Shown: positions 25,971 to 34,159 of the stretch, piece by piece
Layout: the number at the start of each line of letters is the position of its first letter
Position numbering within the stretch: the stretch's first letter is position 1
DNA from: Erwinia pyri
GTDB taxonomy: Bacteria; Pseudomonadota; Gammaproteobacteria; Enterobacterales; Enterobacteriaceae
Length of the DNA: 64,000 nucleotides
Direction of reading: 5' to 3'
Assembly: GCF_030758455.1 (NCBI RefSeq)
Contig: NZ_CP132354.1
Location: 118,371-182,370 of the forward strand
Notes under the pieces: model-generated
Databases searched by the model: none
What the model saw: the letters and a program-made list of their open reading frames with translations, nothing else
Told to the model about the DNA's origin: nothing
Position numbers and translations under genes: made by a program

Positions 25971-27029
25971 TTAGCGTTCAATACTATTTTCATCGAGATA
26001 CATTGCCCGCTTAGTACCCATGACTTCCATTACCAAAAGGTTTTGGATAAACCTCATAGTTTTATCTGTAGCCTCTGGTAAAAATAGAGAGGCGGGCACG
26101 CCAGAAAGCGTCAGCATAAAGCATAGGTTATTGAGAACATTAATTAACCTCAAATAGTTTCCCTTTGTATGGTATTCAGGCATAAAGCCATGCAGTATAC
26201 TGTGACGATTAAGCTGACTTATACCTTTATCCCTGATTGAATTTTGATAAAGATGATTCGCAATATAATCCCTGCTATTAGCGACCATCTGATAGCGTTC
26301 ATCAAAATTCAGATAAAGGTTTTTGCTTCTTACGCAATCTGGTGCCCAGTCATAATCTTTCAAAACAACACCATCTATATAATAACGCATCCAGCTATCA
26401 TATATCCCCAGAAGATAAGAGACAGCCACCTCATTATCTCCGGCAACTCCAAGTTTTTCACCAAGTGCTCTAATAGCATATTCAATACACGGCAGCAGGG
26501 AGGTAATGGAAAGGCGATAAAATCCCAGGCAATAGGCTTCAACCGTCTCTCTTATCTGCACAAGACACGGGCTTAAATCGCTAAACTTACTATAGTGATC
26601 AATTGATAGTCTGGCGAGCATAGAAGGTGGGAACATCGCGGCAAGCGCCATATCACCCTGTTTTAATTTTTCTTCTTTATCTGTTACCTTGATAATTTCC
26701 TGTGATAACGGGCCAAGTACATTCATTGGAATATAGGTAGGTATAATGATTTCAGCCTCACTGAAAGCATCGGCGTAAAATTTTAAATTTTCTTTTTTAA
26801 GGTTTAAAGCGGATTGAGAGGGTATGAACATTTTATAGTCTAAACAGCAGATGCAAAAACCGTGCATTTCTTCCATAGCCCGGACTCGCGCGGGGTTAGA
26901 TGAATATTTTCCTACACCAATAATTTTGTTCAGAACTTTGTCTAGTTTGTCTTTATCGTCACATCCGGGATTCACTTTCTTAAACTGGCGGTAAATTTCT
27001 CTAAATATTTTTTCTGTCTGAACATTCAT
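25971..27029 (-). CDS. large protein with a HEPN-type RxxxxH motif
   Basis: This 352-residue, AT-rich gene encodes an alpha-helical cytoplasmic protein. Near residue 275 it has LNRHSILHGF, an R-x4-H motif typical of HEPN ribonuclease domains, followed by helices ending LINVLNNLCFMLTLSG. A Cys-rich spot (HGFCICCLDY) occurs near residue 56. I recognise no named family. HEPN proteins are often toxins or abortive-infection effectors. No antitoxin-like partner is adjacent; the upstream neighbour is a broken umuC, so its mode of control is unclear. Confidence 0.65.
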   Translation of the reverse strand: MNVQTEKIFREIYRQFKKVNPGCDDKDKLDKVLNKIIGVGKYSSNPARVRAMEEMHGFCICCLDYKMFIPSQSALNLKKENLKFYADAFSEAEIIIPTYIPMNVLGPLSQEIIKVTDKEEKLKQGDMALAAMFPPSMLARLSIDHYSKFSDLSPCLVQIRETVEAYCLGFYRLSITSLLPCIEYAIRALGEKLGVAGDNEVAVSYLLGIYDSWMRYYIDGVVLKDYDWAPDCVRSKNLYLNFDERYQMVANSRDYIANHLYQNSIRDKGISQLNRHSILHGFMPEYHTKGNYLRLINVLNNLCFMLTLSGVPASLFLPEATDKTMRFIQNLLVMEVMGTKRAMYLDENSIER

Positions 27030-27063
27030 CCAGTTTATCCCTCATCGTTTACATTCAGGTAAC

Positions 27064-27705
27064 TCATTTGACAACAGGTAGCTCTGCAAGGCACGTAGTG
27101 TATCTAGGTAAGAGCATTTCACGTTTCATTAGCCATGAATTATCTGTCCCCTGACCGGCAAACCAGATTTTACCCAGACCGGATTTATTTATCTTATCAA
27201 GAGCAGCCATGAGTTCATCGGCATTCGCGCGCGGAAGCTGCTCACTGAACATATCGAGCTGCGCCACGCCGGACTGATAAAAATCACCCAGCATGATACC
27301 TGCCTTAGCGTAGCGATATCCCTGCCGCCAGATCGAATCGAGCCCTCGCATAGCGAAATTGATAATGTCGCGCGTATCACTGGTTGGATACTCACTGATG
27401 AGGGAGGCTGTATTGGCATACTGAGGCTCATGACCATAGCGGCCTGTGGCAATGAATATACTGATATGCCGGCATTTAGACCCCTGCTCGCGCAGTTTTT
27501 CTGCCGCCCTGGTCGCATACATAACTACTGCGTGCTGAATGTCTTCAAGCTCTGTTATGCGTTGTCCAAATGATTTTGAACAGACAATCTGTTGTTTAAC
27601 GGGAGGCACCTCCCCAAGCTCGATGCAGGACTCTCCGTTCAGCTCCCGGACCGTTCGCTCCAGAATGACGCTGAAGTTCTTCCTGATCAGGTTCGTATTG
27701 GGGGT
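27064..27705 (-). pseudogene. umuC: UmuC fragment (C-terminal half)
   Basis: From about residue 13 the ORF aligns with the second half of UmuC, the Y-family polymerase V subunit: IRKNFSVILERTVRELNGE, CSKSFGQRITE, SRDIINFAMRGLDSIWRQGYRYAKAGIMLGDF-like text and a C-terminal FAGQGTDNSWLMKREMLLPRYTT. The catalytic palm with its acidic residues is missing, and no umuD is present. It is therefore non-functional as a polymerase. The break lies near 27700, where the UmuC-like sequence stops. Confidence 0.88.
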
Positions 27706-27947
27706 TCGAGGGCCAATGATGTAAAAAACCACGCTACGCGGTTTCAGAAATCTATGTTGATACGATCCAATCTCTAAATGACCAAAATACGATATTCGAA
27801 ACCGATTTTGCGCCTCATATGTGCAGTTAAAAAAATTTGATATTTCATAGAGTAAGCCTCTTAACGTGGTTTTTCGCGCGGTTGGCCCTCAAACCCCTAA
27901 AAGCCTTTAAGTTAGACAGGTAGTTAGTTTTTCGTTCTTTATGATAA

Positions 27948-28313
27948 ACAGGATGGCTTGCCCGGGGAAACTGGCTCGCCGGCTATCTGCAGCAGTATCT
28001 GCTTGCCAGCGTCTGGGTGACCGTCGTGACGCTTGTCCGGGTCACGATACTGACGCTTTCCATTCCGCTGTTTGTACTGGTCATCGCCGTTGCCGTGGTG
28101 GAGGGGCTGGGGCGCCGCGATCTGCGTCGCTACGGGGCGGGCTATGAGCCATCGTTTTTATATCATCGCGCAAAAAGGCTGATTAAGCCCGCGGTATACA
28201 TACCGGTGATGGCATACCTGTCGTGGCCGTCAGCGGTCTATGCCAACCTGCTGCTGCTTCCTGCGGCCATTATGCTGGGACTTGCCATTACGTTAACCAC
28301 CGCATCGTTTTAG
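27948..28313 (+). pseudogene. TIGR03747/DUF4400 ICE membrane protein fragment
   Basis: The frame opens after a stop at 27945 without a credible start and reads GNWLAGYLQQYLLASVWVTV, then SIPLFVLVIAVAVVEGLGRRDLRRYGAGYE and FLYHRAKRLIKP. This is the C-terminal part of the DUF4400 (TIGR03747) family, a membrane component of GI-type conjugation modules that normally stands next to traD and the RAQPRD gene. Here it is alone, 22 kb from the transfer block, and its N-terminal part is lost. A GTG at 28017 could still start a 98-residue product. Confidence 0.75.
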
Positions 28314-28438
28314 AAATATCTTTAAAAATCAAAACTCTTCCTCTAAGGGCTTTTAGATTCGTTTGTCATTCATTAAAATATTAAAGTTTTCTTACTAAAA
28401 GTCGATTAAAAGTACAAATGTGACCATCTGGGTTATTT

Positions 28439-29197
28439 ATGAAACGTGTAATTTTAGGGATTATTTTTTTTCTCACGCCGCTGCAATTATGGGCAGCGGA
28501 GAGCGAGTATCAAATAACTGATATCTGTCGCGCAACGTTGAACGATATGCTCCATCGAGATTTAGAAACAATGAAGGCTACGTTACTAAATGATGGCTCT
28601 GCACGAGTACAATATGTCCGGCCAAATGACGGGAAATCTTTTTCCTATCGTTGCCGTTCAATAGATGGCGTGTCTATTGGTATCCTGCATGAAGACATCA
28701 CTGAACCCCGCTGGTATGGCGAAGAGCCTGAAGATGTACAGAGGAGCTATCGCATAATAAACGGCAAGCTTATTATCAGAACCATTACTAATATTTCCAA
28801 AACTGTGTCAGAAGAAGTCTACTCCCATGTTGAATTCCCTGTTGGCCCTAAGATTGAAAATAATAAGTCTGCATTTCTAGAAAGCTATGGGACCAAAATA
28901 GCTGAAAGCTTTGCAGGAAAAAAATTAAAATTAGGCAAAGCATACCAAGTTATTACTAAGCCATTAAATAGTTATAGAATTGATTTTGAAACCTCTGCGA
29001 AGGATTTGTTATCGCAATCTGGGGGAGGAGATGACGATGCCATTTATAGCGCTAATCAGATTAAAAATGAATCATGGCATCAAGCCTTTTGCACACAGGA
29101 ATTAAAGAAATTTATGGCTTCTAATCATATAGATATGATTAGTGGCTTCATAAGTAACAAAGGCGAAAATGAATTAATCTCACCTTGTCTTAATTAA
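28439..29197 (+). CDS. exported protein of unknown function, AT-rich
   Basis: This 252-residue protein has a Sec signal peptide (MKRVILGIIFFLTPLQLWAA). The mature part contains four Cys (ICRATL, YRCRSI, AFCTQEL, SPCLN), which could make two disulfides in the periplasm. No family is recognised. Low GC compared with its surroundings suggests separate transfer. The gene stands alone between the ICE remnant and a terminator. Confidence 0.65.
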   Translation: MKRVILGIIFFLTPLQLWAAESEYQITDICRATLNDMLHRDLETMKATLLNDGSARVQYVRPNDGKSFSYRCRSIDGVSIGILHEDITEPRWYGEEPEDVQRSYRIINGKLIIRTITNISKTVSEEVYSHVEFPVGPKIENNKSAFLESYGTKIAESFAGKKLKLGKAYQVITKPLNSYRIDFETSAKDLLSQSGGGDDDAIYSANQIKNESWHQAFCTQELKKFMASNHIDMISGFISNKGENELISPCLN

Positions 29198-29307
29198 TTT
29201 TTAAGAAGTTACCGGCAATAAAAACTGCCTTCGTGCGCTGCTATGATGCTGAGGATTGCAATTACTGTAATCACATCATCTTTTAAAACATACCTTTGAT
29301 CTCCCTG

Positions 29308-29329
29308 GGCCCGCTATCGCGGGCCTTTC
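29308..29329. terminator. rho-independent terminator
   Basis: GGCCCGC-TATC-GCGGGCC followed by TTTC lies between two convergent genes and could serve the rightward one. Confidence 0.7.
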
Positions 29330-29341
29330 AGTCGGTTCAGG

Positions 29342-29584
29342 TCACTTGATTTCTTCTTTCTGATATACCGGGTCGTTACCCCGTGGATACTGCTGGCCTA
29401 TTTTTCTGTAGTGCTGAAGTCGTTCATTAAAATATTCCCTGAGATCAGCAGGCTGTTGCTGCTCCACCTCTCGCGGGATCACCGGCTGGTTCAGACGCTC
29501 TTTGTAAGCCACTCCCGAAGCCGCTAAATCCACGTTAATACGCTCACGCTCTTCTTTGTTTCGGGCTGCCAAGTTATGCGACAT
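29342..29584 (-). CDS. conserved-looking small plasmid protein, 80 residues
   Basis: The ORF starts MSHNLAARNKEERERINVDL after GAGGATA and is hydrophilic throughout, with DLREYFNERLQHYRKIGQQYPRG near the C-terminus. It gives the impression of a conserved plasmid protein, but I cannot name it. The solitary Tn3 end begins 51 bp upstream of its start, so its promoter may be affected by that insertion. Confidence 0.6.
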   Translation of the reverse strand: MSHNLAARNKEERERINVDLAASGVAYKERLNQPVIPREVEQQQPADLREYFNERLQHYRKIGQQYPRGNDPVYQKEEIK

Positions 29585-29634
29585 GGATGTATCCTCGATA
29601 AGCCAGTTAATTTACCTGTGATGAATGCTTAACA

Positions 29635-29770
29635 GGGGTCAGTTTAGATATCGCAAGTTATTGTACGTTAAAGTGATTTTTGTACCTCTGAGTTGTGGTA
29701 GAGCTTGACCACGTTGACAGGTAGCTTTGAGCGAAAAGCGGATGTTATACCGAAGCATCAATGGTCAGAG
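29635..29770. mobile_element. solitary Tn3-family right-end remnant
   Basis: GGGGTCAGTTT-GATATCG and TTATTGTACGTTAA at 29635-29674 match the terminal repeat of the 18-kb transposon with a few substitutions. The match continues inward through CTCTGAG-TGTGGTA-AGCTTGACCAC and TTGACAGG-AGCTTT, corresponding to about 18390-18448 of the intact right end read backwards. Similarity fades near 29740. No matching second end is visible, so this is a diverged remnant of a related element whose interior would extend to the right. Confidence 0.8.
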
Positions 29771-29794
29771 CATATCTAAATAAGTCTTAGCGTT

Positions 29795-30703
29795 TCACTT
29801 GAAATATTTAGCATTAAAAAAATGAACTATTTCCAAATCACGTTTAATAAGTTCATTATTTAGTAGCTCAACAGCCTGTCGCCTTAGTTTATTCAGCTCG
29901 TCAGTAAGTTCACGCGAATGGATCTCTATTACATTCTGATGCTGAATAATTATCCCTTCAGTCATGCCTATTGTCGCAATTTCTCGAGATCTTTGCAGAT
30001 AGGACCCTGCTATTGTTAGATTTTTTATTTTAGGTCTAGGAACTCTGCATTCATCGATAATATATCCAGTTCGATCTACTAAACGACCTGTAGCTATGGC
30101 GTTCTGTGTGTCAGCCATAGCTTGGATAAAGTCGGCGGACTGGTTTTCGCAATAAAAAGAGGTCCTTATCGCAGGTCTATCGAAAGCTTGACTAAGCAAA
30201 AGCAGATAATGATCCAATTCATTGTATTTATCGCGATACTCTAAAACATCCTTATAATATTTATACATTAAATCTATATGCTCGTTGAGGAAATCCTGGT
30301 AGTCATCCCAAAACAATAGCGATACCTTAAAAGGCAGGCCTGACTGGTTTTGCATACGAATATGGCCCTGTAAATCTGCATCCCGAGGTCCGGTTGTTGC
30401 AATGATAAAATGATCTAATTTGGGGAAAAATTTTTTCGCTGAGTCTATTTCTATATCAATTTCTGCAATGGTCAGTTGTTTAGACGGAACTTCGAAATGC
30501 TTTTTTTTCTTACACTGAATGCCTATTGATTCATGCGATATGTTATTGGTGCCATAGATATCAACACCTGCCTGAGCTTGGCCTTGTCGTCCGTGCCTTT
30601 GTGCATATTCGTCCTTCCATAGCTTTTTCGCATAATCAAGAGTGAGTCGTTCAAAGTCCTGCCAATTCGCAGGTGGTGCTATTTCTACTTCAATTCCTGA
30701 CAT
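29795..30703 (-). CDS. Mrr-like restriction endonuclease-fold protein
   Basis: This 302-residue protein begins with a restriction-nuclease domain: E18 in NWQDFERLTLDYAKKLW, D48 in HGRQGQAQAGVDIYG, and Q63-C-K65 in GIQCKKKKHF, the Mrr-type E-D-QxK set. The remaining 230 residues have no named domain and may sense a signal or bind DNA. I start at 30703 after GGGAGGG; an in-frame Met at 30838 would add 45 residues. It directly follows the solitary Tn3 end, so it is probably cargo. A single-gene defence nuclease is a reasonable guess, not shown. Confidence 0.72.
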   Translation of the reverse strand: MSGIEVEIAPPANWQDFERLTLDYAKKLWKDEYAQRHGRQGQAQAGVDIYGTNNISHESIGIQCKKKKHFEVPSKQLTIAEIDIEIDSAKKFFPKLDHFIIATTGPRDADLQGHIRMQNQSGLPFKVSLLFWDDYQDFLNEHIDLMYKYYKDVLEYRDKYNELDHYLLLLSQAFDRPAIRTSFYCENQSADFIQAMADTQNAIATGRLVDRTGYIIDECRVPRPKIKNLTIAGSYLQRSREIATIGMTEGIIIQHQNVIEIHSRELTDELNKLRRQAVELLNNELIKRDLEIVHFFNAKYFK

Positions 30704-30839
30704 AAATCCCTCCCATGAAAAATGATACCCGCAACTTACGGCAGCATTAGTAAAGCATTTTTGTGAAGCTCTATACCAGTCCAACCTTCTTCCACGTGAT
30801 CTATGCAATGTAGAATTAGCAACGCCCGCTATTGGCACT

Positions 30840-31935
30840 AAGCGGACTTGGTCATGATCTCAAAAGAGTTTCATCGTCTTAGCTAATAAGACGGGCGAGC
30901 AGTGCGCAGTCTGTCCCTGAATGCCGCTTCAGCGGCATGGAGGCGCCAGCTGGTGCTGAAGAGAATATAATTGCTCACTGGCGCCGTGACGCGGCACAGC
31001 CGCCCTGTATTGACAGATTCCACCAATCCAACCTCCCTCCCTGCAAAGCCAGACCCGCTAACCGCCATGAAGAAGTCTGTAGTGCGCCGTCGGAGTGGTC
31101 CGGTCGCAGACCGGGCGTATCTCCGCGTTAGCGCCTCTGGCGCTTACGGGCGTGTTCTCATTCCTCCCAGCAATATCTCTCAAAGCGACACTGGAGCTTA
31201 GTTACAACACCCATTATAAAGCCACACTGTTCCGGGCCTTTGGCCCGGGGCGGGGCGGCTTCTCAGTGGGGGGAGAGGGGGTCTCTGAAGTCTCCCGTGA
31301 CTTTCTCAGGCTGCCACGCAATTCATTTGCTGAAACGATGTATGCCTTGTGCCACGAACCCGCTCGTGGAGCTACTAGACGTTTTGTTCTGGGCTGAAGC
31401 AGTGGGAGAAGTTGCCCTGAGTAAAGCGAAGGGAGCTATCCCGATGCCTTGCGTAGCGGGCTCCGGATACTTTTTCTTTAAAAAGCATGTTTTGTTCAGA
31501 AGTAATATTCGAAATTAATGCTTTAGAAGAAATACTTTTCGAAGTTAATGAGGTTGTATGAAAGGTTTAAAGTTCTGCTTCGAAATTAATTAAGTAATGA
31601 AAAGGATTGTTCCCTATTCTTCGGAATTAATTATATAAATAATGTTCAGTGGGATCAGAAAGTAGTTTTAAAAAGGCAGAAAAAAGTACCGACAGGTATC
31701 AGGATGGCGGGTTCCCCAGATTATGGGCCGGGGGTATGAGGTTATGCCAGATCCGTGTATCAATAAGTTTCTTTATCGCTTTTCAGCACGCTCCGGGTTT
31801 TTGTCCCAAAGAAGTGCGGTGCTGACAGCCTGCCAGGCATGCGAGCCTTTTTCCTGTCCGGCAGGCTGAACGCGTGCAAACTACCAGGATGACAAATCAG
31901 AGGGTCAGATAACGCCTGTGCCTGACCCTTAACAT
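30840..31935. other. 1.1-kb segment without a clear gene; hairpins and spaced repeats
   Basis: No ORF here has a convincing start and composition. The left 600 bp are GC-rich with short inverted repeats (GGCGCCAGC/CTGGCGCC near 30941-30985; GCGCCTCTGGCGC near 31129). The part after 31480 is AT-rich and holds four copies of TTCG-A-TTAAT at 31508, 31538, 31579 and 31620. It may be decayed mobile DNA. Confidence 0.4.
31508..31632. repeat. four spaced TTCGAAATTAAT-type repeats
   Basis: TTCGAAATTAAT occurs at 31508 and 31579, TTCGAAGTTAAT at 31538 and TTCGGAATTAAT at 31620. The spacings are 30, 41 and 41 bp, near multiples of a helical turn for the last two. Purpose unknown. Confidence 0.5.
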
Positions 31936-32247
31936 TCATCCCGCCAGAGAGTTAAGCATCAGCGTGATCGGCTGAAAATGTCGCTGAGCTGTGATCTGAC
32001 GCGCTTCCCAGCGGTCATGTGCTGCCTGGACATTGATCCAGAAATCATCATCTGTCTCAAATAATCCGGCCAACTCCGATGCTTCTGTAACGCTCACGCG
32101 ACGGGTGTTATTCACAATCTGGCCCACGACTTTACGGGAAACGTTCATCGCGTCCGCAAGCTGCTGATGGGTGATATTGAGCGGCTTCAGAAATTCTTCT
32201 GAAAGCATTTCTCCGACGGTGGTCGGTTCTGCAATACGGGTATCCAT
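31936..32247 (-). CDS. higA: HigA-family antitoxin
   Basis: This 103-residue protein has the VapI/HigA helix-turn-helix: VGEMLSEEFLKPLNITHQQLADAMNVSRKVVGQIVNNTRRVSVTEASELAGLFETDDDFWINVQ. It neutralises HigB and represses the operon. It follows higB by 11 bp, in the toxin-first order typical of higBA. The inverted repeat upstream of higB is its likely operator. Confidence 0.92.
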   Translation of the reverse strand: MDTRIAEPTTVGEMLSEEFLKPLNITHQQLADAMNVSRKVVGQIVNNTRRVSVTEASELAGLFETDDDFWINVQAAHDRWEARQITAQRHFQPITLMLNSLAG

Positions 32248-32258
32248 AAAACCTCCGC

Positions 32259-32555
32259 TTAGTATTTATGTGGATCGAGGTACAGGCCATAAGCGTGACC
32301 TTCACGCCACCGGAAAATCAGCCTCCACTGGATCGACACACGGATGCTTGACCATCCTTCCAGGTTGCCTGCAAGCCGCTCATAGTTATTGCTGCGCGGC
32401 GCAAATAGTGACTTTTCAGTACTGGCTGCATCGAGCAGGGATAACTTGCGGCGCAACGGGCATTCTATTGTTGCAGGTATATCTCCTGCCCGCACATTGT
32501 CAAAATAAAACCGGGCCAGTGAACCGGATTCCCCTTCCCTGAAACTGCCAATCAT
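32259..32555 (-). CDS. higB: HigB-family toxin (RelE-like ribosome-dependent mRNase)
   Basis: This 98-residue protein has the HigB/RelE fold pattern: LARFYFDNVRAGDIPATIECPLRRKLSLLDAASTEKSL, then LEGWSSIRVSIQWRLIFRWREGHAYGLYLDPH. It should cleave mRNA on the ribosome unless bound by HigA. I start at 32555 (MIGSFREG) after AAGGGG; an upstream in-frame Met at 32588 has no ribosome site. The pair probably adds post-segregational stability to the plasmid. Confidence 0.9.
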   Translation of the reverse strand: MIGSFREGESGSLARFYFDNVRAGDIPATIECPLRRKLSLLDAASTEKSLFAPRSNNYERLAGNLEGWSSIRVSIQWRLIFRWREGHAYGLYLDPHKY

Positions 32556-32592
32556 CGTACGCCCCTTACGCTTTCCGACTGAGTTCATATTA

Positions 32593-32623
32593 CCATATTA
32601 GACACTGAATGAAACTAATATGG
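32593..32623. promoter_or_regulatory. higBA operator inverted repeat
   Basis: CCATATTAG at 32593-32601 and CTAATATGG at 32615-32623 are perfect inverted repeats separated by 13 bp, placed at the expected higBA promoter. Confidence 0.7.
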
Positions 32624-32834
32624 AACAGAATGGGCTAAAAAAGTTACTTTATGTGCTTTTTATTTCAGCAACTTTTTATCTTTCAGCCGACTTTACTGCG
32701 TGGTTACACAGTGGCATAGTCGGATCACAAGACACGTTGATTCCCCAGGATGACCGGTTGTTTCTGTGAGTGCCCCGCTTTCGTCGCAGAAATCAGGGGC
32801 TGCAAAAGGCAGGATTATCCCTCCCTTTTTTCAT

Positions 32835-33045
32835 TCAACCCGTTTTTACCTTCAGGTTATACCTCACATCCCAGTCACCACTGCCCGGATAATCCCTGAC
32901 CTTTTCTATATCCACCACATTCTCCGCCTGATGATTCATTACCATTATCCTTTCCACTGCCTGAAACAGTGTCTGGCCCTCTTCAAGCGGGAACCACAGA
33001 TTGCTGTTATTTCCGCTGAGCGCGAATAATTTTTTGCCTCAGAAT
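32835..33045 (-). pseudogene. possible C-terminal gene remnant
   Basis: On the minus strand a frame of about 70 codons opens directly after a stop and ends at 32835. It reads NLWFPLEEGQTLFQAVERI and later VVDIEKVRDYPGSGDWDVRY. It looks coding, but no start or upstream part is present. The family is unknown. Confidence 0.35.
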
Positions 33046-33972
33046 GTTGACACTTTTCTTCATCATGCAAATAATTATTTGAATATCGGCTTCGATGAGT
33101 CTGTTATTGCTGAGCTGAATTATGCCAGTGCAGCTTATATGGTTAATAACAGGGTAAATTTAAATGAAATAAGGGGGCATTCCTTATATGAAATTATATT
33201 GATAGTTTAAACCTCAAAAAAATATTCTATTCGGGAATATCATTCCCGTTATTTGTCAACATAAAATAAACCCCATAAATGCAAAAATGAACTTGAATCG
33301 CTAAAGTCTACATTAATGGAGGATTTAAATGATGTAGAGACTGCTGAATTTATCGCTCGCTGAGATAAAATGAAGAGTGAATTGCGTTATAACAAAAATG
33401 TACTGAAATTTTTGAGTTAATAGATTTCCAAAAAACAAGTATAAGAAGCCATCAATCAACTGCTAAAACAGAGACCTTCTCCTCCTGATGAAGACTGAGA
33501 TATCTTTAGTTTATTAACGTTGACTGCTGTCTGTCCGGCCAGCGCATGCGGAAGTCCTGTTATTCTTCCGCACGTCCTTCCCCTGCCCACTCAGTACAAC
33601 ATATAATGCTCCATCAGCGGCACCTGACCACTATAAGTTATGGTCTGCATGAATTTGCGCGCCTTAAAGTCTGTCCGGTCGGCTTTTATTTGTGCGGAAT
33701 TTACCTGCCCAGCGCAGGGACTTCCGCAACGCATGTGCGCCACCTAATAAATATTCTGCTTGACTGACCGATTAATCATCAATTACGGAAATTAAAAAGC
33801 TTAGTAAAATATCTATCTCATATAATTATGTATTTATCAGTCCAGTCTTCTCAGTCCAGCGCTTTGCCACCAGGGCGTATTGGTCATTTCGTTAATTTCA
33901 AGTAATCAAGCAGTTATCAACTAAAACAACGTATATCCATGCTCTGCCAATACAGATATGCAGTACAGAAAA
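33046..33972. other. AT-rich gap without supported genes
   Basis: This stretch is AT-rich in the middle and has only short ORFs without ribosome sites. I see no repeat family or RNA signature in it. It leads into the lox site. Confidence 0.4.
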
Positions 33973-34006
33973 CTGACTTCGTATAATAGTATTTATACGA
34001 AGTTAG
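33973..34006. other. lox-type recombination site
   Basis: The 34-bp site has the loxP layout: arm CTGACTTCGTATA (33973-33985), 8-bp spacer ATAGTATT (33986-33993), arm TATACGAAGTTAG (33994-34006). The arms are inverted repeats with one mismatch. They agree with the loxP arms (ATAACTTCGTATA) at 11-12 of 13 positions. The spacer is asymmetric and differs from that of P1. It lies 153 bp upstream of a cre homologue, as loxP lies near cre in P1. Confidence 0.9.
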
Positions 34007-34159
34007 GACAGGAGCATCCATGTTGCGATAAGATGGGCGCATTCAGACGGCGCAGAAAATCGGCAGCGCTACGCGAATTCTGGCGGGTTATCTCCCTGCT
34101 TTTATCTCAGAATTCACGTAGCGCGATCATAACAGTTTCGTTCATTAAACAGGCAAAAA

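Noticed and set aside
27894..28357. CTAAAAGCC-type inverted similarity flanking the TIGR03747 fragment
   Set aside because: About 12 of 15 positions match, with no target duplication or transposase; likely chance.
33001..33210. 69-residue plus-strand ORF in AT-rich DNA
   Set aside because: No ribosome site; an antisense frame overlapping its left end looks more like real coding sequence.
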